Shown here piece after piece: positions 9,220-16,450 of a DNA stretch of 24,547 nt. The stretch covers positions 4,132 through 28,678 of the forward strand of contig DLQV01000035.1 of assembly GCA_002474415.1 (NCBI GenBank), given 5' to 3'. The stretch is from Lachnospiraceae bacterium UBA7598. Its GTDB lineage: Bacteria > Bacillota > Clostridia > Lachnospirales > Lachnospiraceae. The notes below the pieces were generated by a model, which was not told the DNA's origin, searched no databases, and saw only the letters and a program-made list of their open reading frames with translations. The position numbers and the translations under genes were made by a program. Within the stretch, counting starts at the first letter, position 1. Every line of letters starts with the position of its first letter.

Positions 9220-10062
9220 TTATTTGATAGCTCTACCGTCTCTTCTTCTTACGATAAGCTTGTTAGACTGCTTGTTCTTCTTTCTGGTCTTTAAACCAAG
9301 TGCAGGCTTGCCCCATGGAGTACATGGTCCTGGACGACCTACCGGAGCCTTACCTTCACCACCACCGTGTGGATGGTCATTAGGGTTCATAACAGAACCA
9401 CGAACTGTTGGGCGAACACCCATGTGACGCTTACGTCCAGCCTTACCAATATTTACGAGGTTGTGGTCACCGTTTCCGATAACACCGATTGTTGCTCTAC
9501 ACTGAATTGGAACCATTCTCATCTCGCCTGAAGGAAGACGAAGTGTTGCATACTTTCCTTCCTTAGCCATCAGCTGTGCGCTGAGTCCGGCAGAACGTAC
9601 TAACTGTCCGCCCTTACCTGGCAGTAACTCGATGTTGTGGATCTGTGTACCAACTGGGATATTCTCAAGTGGTAAGCAGTTTCCAACTCTTACCTCTGCT
9701 TCTGGTCCATTCATAACCTTCATTCCGTCGGTTAATCCTGCAGGAGCAAGGATATATGCTTTCTCACCATCTGCATAACAGATCAGTGCGATATTTGCTG
9801 TTCTGTTTGGATCGTATTCAACACCGATTACGGTTGCCGGAATACCATCTTTTCTTCTCTTAAAGTCGATGATTCTGTATTTTCTTCTGTTTCCACCACC
9901 CTGGTGTCTAACTGTGATTTTACCCTGATTGTTACGACCAGCGTTCTTCTTTAAAGAAGTTGTAAGGGATTTCTCAGGAGTTGTCTTAGTGATCTCAGAG
10001 AAATCAGAACCAGTCATATTTCTTCTGGAAGGTGTATATGGGTTATATGTCTTAATTCCCAT
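9220..10062 (-). CDS. rplB: 50S ribosomal protein L2
   Basis: Conserved 23S rRNA-binding protein required for subunit joining and the peptidyl transferase centre. It has 280 residues, the usual length. The C-terminal loop motif [19 protein letters not shown] contains the conserved histidine near the catalytic centre. The N-terminal OB-like half has the [21 protein letters not shown] signature. It is preceded by an unusual 159-nt gap packed with hairpins (see 10093-10211), the only large gap inside the first half of the operon apart from rpsJ-rplC. Confidence 0.98.
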   Translation of the reverse strand: MGIKTYNPYTPSRRNMTGSDFSEITKTTPEKSLTTSLKKNAGRNNQGKITVRHQGGGNRRKYRIIDFKRRKDGIPATVIGVEYDPNRTANIALICYADGEKAYILAPAGLTDGMKVMNGPEAEVRVGNCLPLENIPVGTQIHNIELLPGKGGQLVRSAGLSAQLMAKEGKYATLRLPSGEMRMVPIQCRATIGVIGNGDHNLVNIGKAGRKRHMGVRPTVRGSVMNPNDHPHGGGEGKAPVGRPGPCTPWGKPALGLKTRKKNKQSNKLIVRRRDGRAIK

Positions 10063-10092
10063 TGTTTTTCTCCTTTCGATGTTTTCATTATC

Positions 10093-10211
10093 ACGTCATC
10101 ACTGACGTATATTTTGTAATGCATCGTAGATGCATTGCCTACGCACATCACTTTTGCAAAGCAAAACTCTCATGTGATGTGTTCCATTGCGGTACATCTC
10201 TGATGTATCGC
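10093..10211 (-). promoter_or_regulatory. Cluster of four hairpins between rplW and rplB
   Basis: The 159-nt gap holds four consecutive inverted repeats. These are ACGTCA/TGACGT (10093-10098 with 10103-10108, 4-nt loop); AATGCATC/GATGCATT (10118-10125 with 10129-10136, 3-nt loop); CACATCAC/GTGATGTG (10144-10151 with 10174-10181) enclosing TTTTGC/GCAAAA; and a 23-nt hairpin at 10189-10211 with one G-T pair. None is followed by a U tract on the minus strand, so termination is unlikely. Processing, mRNA stability or protein binding is possible (inference). The last hairpin recurs in the rpsJ leader. Confidence 0.6.
10189..10211. repeat. Repeated 23-nt hairpin, copy 1
   Basis: The arms GCGGTACATC and GATGTATCGC surround a 3-nt loop TCT, pairing over 10 bp with one G-T. 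It differs from the copy at 12349-12371 at a single base, in the loop. The flanking bases of the two copies are not alike, so only the hairpin itself is repeated. Confidence 0.75.
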
Positions 10212-10221
10212 TCTGTGGAAA

Positions 10222-10521
10222 TTAAAGTCCTGCGAAGATCTCGATATCCTTGCTGTCCTCTGTTAACTGAACGATTGCTTTCTTTGTCTTAGCAGTCTTT
10301 CCTGTTACCATTCCACGTCTTCTGTTCTTGCCTTCACAATTCATTGTGTTGACCTTGGCAACCTTTGTTCCTTCGAACATTCTCTCTACGGCTTCCTTGA
10401 TCATAGTTTTATTTGCATCCGGATGAACAAGAAATGTGTATTTCTTCTCAGCCATTGCATTCATACTCTTCTCAGTTACTACTGGTTTGAGGATTACATC
10501 ATAATACTGTACGTTTGCCAT
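10222..10521 (-). CDS. rplW: 50S ribosomal protein L23
   Basis: Exit-tunnel protein that docks trigger factor and SRP. It has 99 residues. Diagnostic parts are [18 protein letters not shown] at the N-terminus, [20 protein letters not shown] and the [17 protein letters not shown] loop. The start ATG overlaps the rplD stop by one base (TAATG). The following gap to rplB is rich in hairpins. Confidence 0.98.
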   Translation of the reverse strand: MANVQYYDVILKPVVTEKSMNAMAEKKYTFLVHPDANKTMIKEAVERMFEGTKVAKVNTMNCEGKNRRRGMVTGKTAKTKKAIVQLTEDSKDIEIFAGL

Positions 10522-11141
10522 TATGCATACACCTCCTCGATTGTTGCAAGAGCAGCCTTTGTAACAACTACCTTGTCATACTTTAATGCATCAAATACAT
10601 TCAGCTCGTTTGTCTGAGCAGTCTTAACAGTTGGGATGTTTGCTGCAGATGCGATCACGTTTGTATCCATGTCGTTTAATACAACAAGTGCCTTCTCAAC
10701 TTTCAGATTGTTCATAACCTGTACGAACTTCTTTGTCTTAATCTCATCTAATTTCAGCTCATCAACAACTACGAACTTGTTCTCTGCTACCTTAGAAGTC
10801 AGAACAGACTTTAATGCAGCTCTCTTCTCTTTCTTGTTGAGCTTGAATGAGTAATCTCTTGGTACCGGAGCAAATACAACTCCGCCGCCTGTCCACTGTG
10901 GAGAACGTGTAGATCCCTGTCTTGCATGACCGGTTCCCTTCTGTCTCCATGGTTTTCTTCCGCCACCGCGAACTTCAGAACGTGTCTTAGCCTTCTGTGT
11001 TCCCTGACGATTATTTGCAAGCTGCTGAAGCACAGCCATATGAACTAAATGTTCATTAATTTCTACGCCGAAAATGGAATCGTTTAATTCGATAGAATCA
11101 ACTTCTTTACCTTCCATATTATAAACAGCTACTTTAGCCAT
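10521..11141 (-). CDS. rplD: 50S ribosomal protein L4
   Basis: Early-assembling 50S protein with a tunnel-lining loop; in gamma-proteobacteria L4 is the autogenous regulator of the S10 operon. It has 206 residues. The loop region reads [25 protein letters not shown], with [14 protein letters not shown] following, all diagnostic. AGGAGG with 9 nt spacing supports the start. Whether L4 binds the S10 leader in this organism cannot be told from the sequence. Confidence 0.98.
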   Translation of the reverse strand: MAKVAVYNMEGKEVDSIELNDSIFGVEINEHLVHMAVLQQLANNRQGTQKAKTRSEVRGGGRKPWRQKGTGHARQGSTRSPQWTGGGVVFAPVPRDYSFKLNKKEKRAALKSVLTSKVAENKFVVVDELKLDEIKTKKFVQVMNNLKVEKALVVLNDMDTNVIASAANIPTVKTAQTNELNVFDALKYDKVVVTKAALATIEEVYA

Positions 11142-11169
11142 CGTAAAGTTCCTCCTTTCTTACTTTGCA

Positions 11170-11853
11170 CTATTTACCAGACTTTGTGGTCTCTTTTACT
11201 GTGATGAGAGCTTTCTTCGCTCCTGGGACAGCACCCTTGATCAGCAGTAAGTTGTTCTCTGCGTCAACTCTTACAACTTCAAGATTCTGAGTTGTAACCT
11301 TTACGCTACCCATGTGTCCAGGCATTCCTTTTCCCTTGAATACACGGCTTGGAGAAGAACATGCACCGTTAGAACCCTGATGACGATGGAACTTAGAACC
11401 ATGAGCCATCGGTCCTCTGTGCTGACCTAATCTCTTAATAGCACCCTGGAAACCTTTACCTTTTGAAACAGCAGTTACGTCAACCTTATCACCTTCCGCG
11501 AAGATGTCAGCCTTGATTTCATCTGCTAACTTATACTCGTCTGCATTCTCAAACTTGAACTCGCGAACGAATCTTTTACCAGATACACCAGCCTTAGCGA
11601 AGTGACCCATCTGAGCCTTGTTTACGCCATGTCTGTTGCGAATTTCTTTCTTTCCGTTAGCATCTTTGTTAACGTTCTTTTCTTTCTTGTCAACAAATCC
11701 AACCTGAACTGCACTGTATCCATCGTTGTCTACTGTCTTAATCTGAGTAACAACACAAGGACCAGCCTGTAATACAGTAACCGGCACTAATACGCCGTCT
11801 GCATTGAAGATTTGAGTCATTCCGACTTTTGTTGCTAAAATAGCCTTCTTCAT
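11170..11853 (-). CDS. rplC: 50S ribosomal protein L3
   Basis: Early-assembling 50S protein whose long loop reaches the peptidyl transferase centre. It has 227 residues, a little longer than the common 205-215. The extra length appears to lie in a lysine- and asparagine-rich stretch near residues 58-75 ([19 protein letters not shown]). The signatures [42 protein letters not shown] and [10 protein letters not shown] are present. AGGAGG lies 9 nt from the ATG. Confidence 0.97.
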   Translation of the reverse strand: MKKAILATKVGMTQIFNADGVLVPVTVLQAGPCVVTQIKTVDNDGYSAVQVGFVDKKEKNVNKDANGKKEIRNRHGVNKAQMGHFAKAGVSGKRFVREFKFENADEYKLADEIKADIFAEGDKVDVTAVSKGKGFQGAIKRLGQHRGPMAHGSKFHRHQGSNGACSSPSRVFKGKGMPGHMGSVKVTTQNLEVVRVDAENNLLLIKGAVPGAKKALITVKETTKSGK

Positions 11854-11885
11854 GAAATTTTTCCTCCTAATTTTAATTCACAGCG

Positions 11886-11955
11886 GATTGCCGGAGCAAT
11901 CATTCTAAATTCGCTTTCGCGTAATTAGGTACTGCAATAAACATTTTGTTGATTG
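11886..11955 (-). promoter_or_regulatory. Hairpins in the rpsJ-rplC gap
   Basis: The 107-nt gap carries three inverted repeats. The first is GATTGC/GCAATC around CGGA (11886-11901). The second is CTAAATTCGC/GCGTAATTAG around TTTC (11905-11928), about 8 of 10 pairs. The third is a weak CAAT..ACA/TGT..ATTG hairpin (11935-11955). None has a terminator-like U tract on the minus strand. This may be a structured intercistronic RNA, but the function is unknown. Confidence 0.45.
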
Positions 11956-11960
11956 ATGAA

Positions 11961-12272
11961 TTACTTCATCTTTACATTAACATATACACCAGCTGAAACA
12001 TCAAGCTTCTGAAGAGCATCGATTGTCTTCTGTGATGGTGTAAGTACATCAATGAGTCTCTTGTGAGTTCTCTGCTCGAACTGCTCTCTGGAATCCTTAT
12101 ACTTATGAACAGCTCTGAGGATTGTGATCTTCTCAACCTTTGTAGGCATTGGAACAGGACCTGAAACCTTTGCTCCTGTACTCTTGATCGTCTCGATGAT
12201 CTGCTTTGCAGCCTGATCGATTAACTTGTGATCGTACGCCTTCAATGTGATTCTCATTACTTGACTTGCCAT
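11961..12272 (-). CDS. rpsJ: 30S ribosomal protein S10
   Basis: 30S head protein and, as NusE, a partner of NusB and NusG in transcription antitermination and coupling. It has 103 residues, the common length. [61 protein letters not shown] and the ending GVYVNVKM are all typical. It is the first gene of the operon, after a leader of about 265 nt. AGGAGG lies 11 nt from the ATG. Confidence 0.98.
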   Translation of the reverse strand: MASQVMRITLKAYDHKLIDQAAKQIIETIKSTGAKVSGPVPMPTKVEKITILRAVHKYKDSREQFEQRTHKRLIDVLTPSQKTIDALQKLDVSAGVYVNVKMK

Positions 12273-12538
12273 AAAAAAAGTCGCCTCCTTTTCGCACTTT
12301 GTAAATAGTACGACAAGCGGTGACTGTACACTTCTCCGTGTGTGTCCTGCGGTACATCTTTGATGTATCGCCCCATCGTCAGGCGATTCGCAATCTCTTT
12401 CACACGTTGTTTCTATCTTTGATAGACCATATTGTTTGTACAGTGACTTGTCGTCAGTTTCCTAACTTGACATTCGCTCCACGGAAAACCTGCCACGTAG
12501 GCAGCAACCTCACGTTTCACAGCTATCATGCCACAGCA
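12273..12538 (-). promoter_or_regulatory. Structured 5' leader of the S10 operon
   Basis: Measured from the promoter at 12545-12573, the untranslated leader is about 265 nt. A long closing stem is visible: ACGACAAG (12310-12317) pairs with CTTGTCGT (12447-12454), and ACTGTACA (12323-12330) pairs with TGTACAGT (12437-12444), 16 bp in all with a small internal loop. Inside are CGTGTG (12337-12342) with CACACG (12401-12406), the repeated hairpin at 12349-12371 and TCTATC/GATAGA (12412-12426). Near the 5' end, CTGCC/GGCAG (12490-12504) adds a hairpin. The pattern suggests a ribosomal-protein-binding or attenuation leader (inference). Confidence 0.6.
12349..12371. repeat. Repeated 23-nt hairpin, copy 2
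   Basis: The arms GCGGTACATC and GATGTATCGC surround a TTT loop. It matches copy 1 at 10189-10211 in 22 of 23 positions. It sits inside the closed stem of the S10 leader. Its right arm overlaps ATCGCC (12367-12372), which could instead pair with GGCGAT (12382-12387). Confidence 0.75.
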
Positions 12539-12544
12539 ATTGAT

Positions 12545-12573
12545 ATTATACATGGTCTTATCCAAAAAAGCAA
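12545..12573 (-). promoter_or_regulatory. Promoter of the S10-spc operon
   Basis: On the minus strand TTGCTT (12573-12568) and a perfect TATAAT (12550-12545) are separated by exactly 17 bp, a sigma-A type promoter. It lies about 30 bp downstream of the blaI terminator and about 270 bp before rpsJ. The expected start is near 12538. Confidence 0.75.
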
Positions 12574-12602
12574 GAACTTTTTTTATTTTTATAGAAAAAT
12601 AA

Positions 12603-12650
12603 AAAGGAGTATCTTCTTTCATTCCTTATATAATAGGAAGATACTCCTTT
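12603..12650 (-). terminator. Intrinsic terminator of blaI
   Basis: The 14-bp perfect stem pairs 12603-12616 with 12637-12650 around a 20-nt loop. On the minus strand the stem is followed by TTATTTTTC. It begins 6 bp after the blaI stop codon and separates blaI from the S10 operon promoter. Confidence 0.85.
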
Positions 12651-12656
12651 AACCCA

Positions 12657-13040
12657 CTATTGTTCTTTCTCAATTATTTCTCTGATCTTCTCCGCTTCTT
12701 CATGAGTGAGTTTATTTTTTTCACACCACGCACTCAGAAATGCAGATGGCTTTCCATCAAACCAAAACTCCAGCTGTTGCTGTAACAGTTCATCCCTATA
12801 GGATGCCAGACTTTTTTCTGGATGAATATATGCCGCTTTCCCTTTACGGTAAGTCGTTGCAAAGCCTTTGTCTACAATCTTATGAACAAACGTCACAACG
12901 GTTGTACGTGCGTAGTTCTTTTTATATCGATCTGCCAGTTCGCGAATCAGGTCTTGCAATGCAATATCTTCTTTCGCATCCCAGATTACTTTCATGATCA
13001 TTGTTTCACAAGCGCTTAGATCTCCCATAAATGATTCCAT
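12657..13040 (-). CDS. BlaI/MecI/CopY-family transcriptional repressor
   Basis: Dimeric winged-helix repressor family; relatives control beta-lactamase, copper or stress genes. I chose ATG 13040 (127 residues, MESFMGDLSACETMIMKVIW) because GGAGG at 13050-13054 lies 9 nt away. The upstream ATG at 13049 touches the GGAGG directly and would add only MND. The HTH and wing segments are LQDLIRELADRYKKNYARTT and VVTFVHKIVDKGFATTYRKG, followed by the C-terminal dimerisation helices. No BlaR1-type M56 peptidase partner lies in the window, so its signal and targets are unknown. It has its own promoter and terminator. Confidence 0.9.
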   Translation of the reverse strand: MESFMGDLSACETMIMKVIWDAKEDIALQDLIRELADRYKKNYARTTVVTFVHKIVDKGFATTYRKGKAAYIHPEKSLASYRDELLQQQLEFWFDGKPSAFLSAWCEKNKLTHEEAEKIREIIEKEQ

Positions 13041-13079
13041 GTCGTTCATCCTCCGTTTTATTATTCCATCGTTAGGTAC

Positions 13080-13107
13080 ATTCTATCATTTTATGTCACA
13101 AATGCAA
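13080..13107 (-). promoter_or_regulatory. Probable blaI promoter
   Basis: On the minus strand TTGCAT (13107-13102) and TAGAAT (13085-13080) are 16 bp apart, and TG one base before the -10 makes an extended -10. A TGTA sequence, half of the BlaI-type TACA/TGTA operator, follows at once, but no complete palindrome is visible. Confidence 0.5.
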
Positions 13108-13166
13108 TAGTTTTTTGTCTAAAAGTTGCTTTTTCTTTCAAATTCCGTCATGCAAAAATTTAATCA

Positions 13167-13195
13167 TTGATTATTTTTCCTATTTTTCATATAAT
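13167..13195 (+). promoter_or_regulatory. Promoter of the methyltransferase gene
   Basis: TTGATT (13167-13172) and TATAAT (13190-13195) are separated by 17 bp. The start codon follows 41 bp downstream, behind an AGGAGG site 9 nt from the ATG. It is divergent from the blaI promoter about 60 bp away. Confidence 0.75.
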
Positions 13196-13236
13196 GTTAC
13201 TGTTTTATACAGATAAAAATCAGGAGGATATAATAA

Positions 13237-14127
13237 ATGTGGTTAGCAGATCAATGGAATGACTATGAAGTGATCGATTGTTCAAAAGGCGAAAAGCTCG
13301 AACGCTGGGGAGATTATCTTCTCGTCCGCCCAGATCCCCAGGTAATCTGGGATACTCCGAAAAAAGAAAAAGGATGGCGCAAAATGAACGGTCACTACCA
13401 CCGCAGTTCCAAAGGCGGTGGAGAATGGGAATTTTTCCAGCTTCCAAAAGAATGGACCATTCAATATTCCCTGCCTATTAATAAGAAGTTAACATTTCAC
13501 TTAAAACCATTCAGCTTTAAGCATACCGGATTATTTCCGGAACAGGCAGCCAACTGGAACTGGTTTTCCCAGCTTATTGCAGATGCAGTTTCCAAAGGAC
13601 GCCCGGTCAAAGTTCTCAATCTTTTCGCCTACACCGGTGGTGCAACGCTTGCCGCAGCTGCAGCAGGAGCAAGTGTAACCCATGTAGATGCATCCAAAGG
13701 CATGGTTACCTGGGCAAAAGAAAATGCCATTTCTTCTGGTCTGAAAGATGCCCCAATCCGCTGGCTGGTCGACGACTGTGTCAAATTTGTAGAACGGGAG
13801 ATTCGCCGCGGTAATCATTATGATGCCATTATTATGGACCCTCCTTCTTACGGTCGCGGACCAAAAGGAGAAATCTGGAAAATAGAAGAGAGCGTCTATC
13901 CGCTCATTCAGCTCTGCAGCCAAATTTTAACGGATAACCCGCTCTTCTTCCTGATTAACTCTTATACTACCGGCCTGCAGCCGGCAGTTCTTTCTTATAT
14001 GATAAGCACGGTGCTTGGCACTGCCAATGGTACGGTCACTGCCAGTGAAATTGGGCTTCCGGTTTCCTCCAATGGACTGGTTCTTCCATGTGGCGCCAGT
14101 GGCCGCTACGAAACTACTGAGATTTAA
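13237..14127 (+). CDS. Class I SAM-dependent methyltransferase, COG1092-like
   Basis: Predicted to transfer a methyl group from S-adenosylmethionine, probably to rRNA, by analogy with the RlmI/RlmK family; the target is not known. It has 296 residues. Motif I (VLNLFAYTGGATLAAAAAGA) is at about 126-145, the acidic D151 ends the second strand (THVDAS), and motif IV DPPSYGRGPKG is at 201-211. No N-terminal PUA domain is apparent, unlike E. coli RlmI; the first 85 residues form a separate beta-rich segment. The gene is monocistronic with a clear promoter and convergent with the MATE gene, overlapping it by 14 bp. Confidence 0.88.
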   Translation: MWLADQWNDYEVIDCSKGEKLERWGDYLLVRPDPQVIWDTPKKEKGWRKMNGHYHRSSKGGGEWEFFQLPKEWTIQYSLPINKKLTFHLKPFSFKHTGLFPEQAANWNWFSQLIADAVSKGRPVKVLNLFAYTGGATLAAAAAGASVTHVDASKGMVTWAKENAISSGLKDAPIRWLVDDCVKFVEREIRRGNHYDAIIMDPPSYGRGPKGEIWKIEESVYPLIQLCSQILTDNPLFFLINSYTTGLQPAVLSYMISTVLGTANGTVTASEIGLPVSSNGLVLPCGASGRYETTEI

Positions 14128-15439
14128 CCAATCCCTTTTCTTTCCACTTTCCGCTCTTCCAGCGAAGGTACATGCCAACGGCACGGACGCATTCATCACC
14201 AGCCATACCGATGTATGCGCCCACAGCCAGAAGGCCGAGACGAATTCCAAACAGATACGTTCCCCCAACCGAGCACAAAATCATAAAGCAGGCACCCATC
14301 ACTACCGGAAACACTGCATCTCCACTCGTCTTTAATGCCTGTCCGTACACCAGATTGGTTACACGTCCCATCTCAAGCACAATGTCAATTGCCAGAAGTT
14401 TGCCGACAAGTGACACCATCTGTGGATCTTTGGTAAACAGTTGCATAATCCAGCCGGAACTAAGTGCAAACGTTGTTTCCAGAATGACTGCGACGATCAC
14501 GCCGATCACCGCCGCTTTTCTCGTTCCGCGGTCACACGCATCATACTCTTTCGCACCAATGCGCCATCCCGTCATAATCGCATTTGCCTGCGCAAGCGCA
14601 GCACCTACACAGTAGGAAAAATTTGTAATCTGCATTGTGTAGGAACGTGCCGTCACATTAAGTCCCTGTGCATCCATCTGATTCAGAAAGCGGATCACCA
14701 GTGTCATGGAAACGTTATAGATCGCCGTCTCACATGCAGACGGAAGCCCGATACGGATGATCTGTCCTAACACTTCCCTGTTTTTCTCCCGCTCCGGATG
14801 CTGTTTCGCTTTTACTAAAACTGCACCGAGTGTCACAACAATCGCCAGATTGATAATACGTGAAATCACAGTAGCTGTAGCAACACCCGCCACGCCTTTG
14901 TGCAGGACAAACAGGAAAAATGCATTCAGGCAGAAATTAATGACATTTCCGGTAATGGATGCATACAGCGGTTCTTTCGAAAACCCAAACGCCCGAAGAT
15001 AACTCGAACAGATCGGAATCAAAGCATTTAAAATGCAAGATCCACCCACGATCTGCAGATAGATCTTTGCCGGCTGCATCAGTGCGTCTGCCACACCGAC
15101 ACCAGAGAGAATGGCCCCGGCACCAAGTGATAAGAACAGAGACATTATTATGCCAAGCACCGCATTAAACGCCAGTCCGAGCTGCCTGGCCTGATACGCC
15201 ACCCCCGGTCTGCCCGCCCCGATATTCTGCGTCATAACGGCTACCATGCCGGAAGAGATCACTGAAAACATAATGATAAAAATTCCGATATATGTATTTG
15301 CAGTTCCCACTGCCCCAACCGCCTGATCATTTACAGACGAAAGCATCAGGGTATCGACCATTCCTGAAAGCATATACAAAAGTGTTTCCAGACAAATGGG
15401 AACAAAAAGCTGCGTTAAAGATTTTCTCTGTTGTTCCAT
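14114..15439 (-). CDS. MATE family efflux transporter
   Basis: Multidrug/toxin extrusion family membrane protein, expected to export organic cations or drugs in exchange for Na+ or H+. The 441 residues hold about twelve membrane segments in two similar halves. The N-terminus LTQLFVPICLETLLYMLSGMVDTLMLS is typical, as is GMVAVMTQNIGAG. An AGGAG site lies about 9 nt upstream of the ATG. A weak TTGAAA-16 bp-TATAAG pair at 15459-15486 may be its promoter. It is divergent from an AraC regulator, which may control it (inference). Its 3' end overlaps the convergent methyltransferase by 14 bp. The substrate cannot be predicted. Confidence 0.93.
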   Translation of the reverse strand: MEQQRKSLTQLFVPICLETLLYMLSGMVDTLMLSSVNDQAVGAVGTANTYIGIFIIMFSVISSGMVAVMTQNIGAGRPGVAYQARQLGLAFNAVLGIIMSLFLSLGAGAILSGVGVADALMQPAKIYLQIVGGSCILNALIPICSSYLRAFGFSKEPLYASITGNVINFCLNAFFLFVLHKGVAGVATATVISRIINLAIVVTLGAVLVKAKQHPEREKNREVLGQIIRIGLPSACETAIYNVSMTLVIRFLNQMDAQGLNVTARSYTMQITNFSYCVGAALAQANAIMTGWRIGAKEYDACDRGTRKAAVIGVIVAVILETTFALSSGWIMQLFTKDPQMVSLVGKLLAIDIVLEMGRVTNLVYGQALKTSGDAVFPVVMGACFMILCSVGGTYLFGIRLGLLAVGAYIGMAGDECVRAVGMYLRWKSGKWKEKGLVKSQ

Positions 15440-15493
15440 TAATGGTATCTCCTTTCTCTTATATTCATTTTATGCCCTTTTTTCAAAAAATAC

Positions 15494-15521
15494 TTGCATT
15501 TTATCGCCTCAAAATTGCATT
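15494..15521 (+). promoter_or_regulatory. TTGCATT direct repeats, candidate AraC-type operator
   Basis: TTGCATT occurs at 15494-15500 and again at 15515-15521, exactly 21 bp apart. That is two helical turns, the spacing typical of AraC-family half-sites. The second copy is also the -35 of the regulator's own promoter. This could allow autoregulation and control of the MATE gene (inference). Confidence 0.35.
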
Positions 15522-15543
15522 ATTTCTACTTTTCCATTATAAT
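15515..15543 (+). promoter_or_regulatory. Promoter of the AraC-family gene
   Basis: TTGCAT (15515-15520) and TATAAT (15538-15543) are separated by 17 bp. The start codon is 28 bp downstream, so the leader is short. Confidence 0.75.
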
Positions 15544-15571
15544 TTAAGAAACTGGCAGAAGGAGGGGCCTC

Positions 15572-16450
15572 ATGTATCCGGAATTAAAAGAAAACCGTCC
15601 ACACGGAACAAACGATTATCCCTACACCCAATATCACATGCACCATATTTTTCATGCTTTTCAGATTCCCGTGCACTGGCACGATGAACTTGAGATTATC
15701 TACACGAAAAAAGGTCCGTTAAACCTCCTGATTGACGGAAAAGAATACACTGCGGAAGACGATTCTGTTTATTTCGTTGCTCCGGGGCAGCTTCATCTGA
15801 TGGGATCTTCAACCGGAGAGGTCGATTACTACACGCTCCTGTTTCCTCTCGAATTTATTTCATTTCAGTCGGACGATTCTTTGGAACGGGAGCTCTTCTT
15901 CCCTCTGCGGAACCGTACCCTCTCCTTTCCCTATAAGTTTCCAGAAAACCATGACATGGCAGCAAAAGCATCCGGTCTGCTTGATCAGATCGTTGCTGCC
16001 AACTCCGGTCGTATGGACACAGAGAAAAAAAGCGGATACCAAAACCAGCTTGGCACCCGCATTCTGCTCCTAAAACTCGTGCTTCTTATGGCAGAACAGG
16101 ATCTGTTTTATCCCAGCCATACCAAAAGCACTAGCAGTCTCCAGAAAGAGTTGTTATCTTATATTCAGCAAAATTACTGTTTTCGCATTTCTCTGCACGA
16201 TCTCGCCGGACATTTCCATATGTCCGAAAAATATATCTCCCGGTATTTCCGGGAACATTTCCATCTTACGCTCTCGCAGTATATCACGTACCTGCGGTTA
16301 TCCCACGCAAAGCATCTGCTGGAAACCACAAGCCTCTCCATCACAGAGACAGCACTGCAGAGCGGCTTTCCAAACGTAAGCTATTTTATCCGGACATTTA
16401 AGAACACCTTTCATGTCCCACCGCTGCAATACCGCAATTCCATCCGCTAG
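15572..16450 (+). CDS. AraC family transcriptional regulator with N-terminal cupin
   Basis: Predicted ligand-responsive DNA-binding regulator of 292 residues. The N-terminal cupin-like sensor has HWHDELEI at 35-42 and a further His in PGQLHLM at 71-77. The C-terminal ~100 residues hold two helix-turn-helix motifs: SLHDLAGHFHMSEKYISRYF, then SITETALQSGFPNVSYFIRTFK with the usual terminal P-xx-YR. AGGAGG lies 6 nt from the ATG. It is divergent from the MATE gene and shares its stop-codon tetranucleotide with the convergent corA-like gene. The ligand is unknown. Confidence 0.93.
   Translation: MYPELKENRPHGTNDYPYTQYHMHHIFHAFQIPVHWHDELEIIYTKKGPLNLLIDGKEYTAEDDSVYFVAPGQLHLMGSSTGEVDYYTLLFPLEFISFQSDDSLERELFFPLRNRTLSFPYKFPENHDMAAKASGLLDQIVAANSGRMDTEKKSGYQNQLGTRILLLKLVLLMAEQDLFYPSHTKSTSSLQKELLSYIQQNYCFRISLHDLAGHFHMSEKYISRYFREHFHLTLSQYITYLRLSHAKHLLETTSLSITETALQSGFPNVSYFIRTFKNTFHVPPLQYRNSIR

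Noticed and set aside
12413..12529. A 38-codon frame starting in the S10 leader (MIAVKREVAAYV...), possible leader peptide
   Set aside because: The ATG has no convincing ribosome binding site and the region is better explained by RNA pairing; composition is not suggestive of a regulatory peptide.
13531..13923. 130-codon minus-strand frame within the methyltransferase gene, rich in Cys and Phe
   Set aside because: The plus-strand frame has clear SAM-methyltransferase motifs; the opposite frame is a shadow without a start signal.
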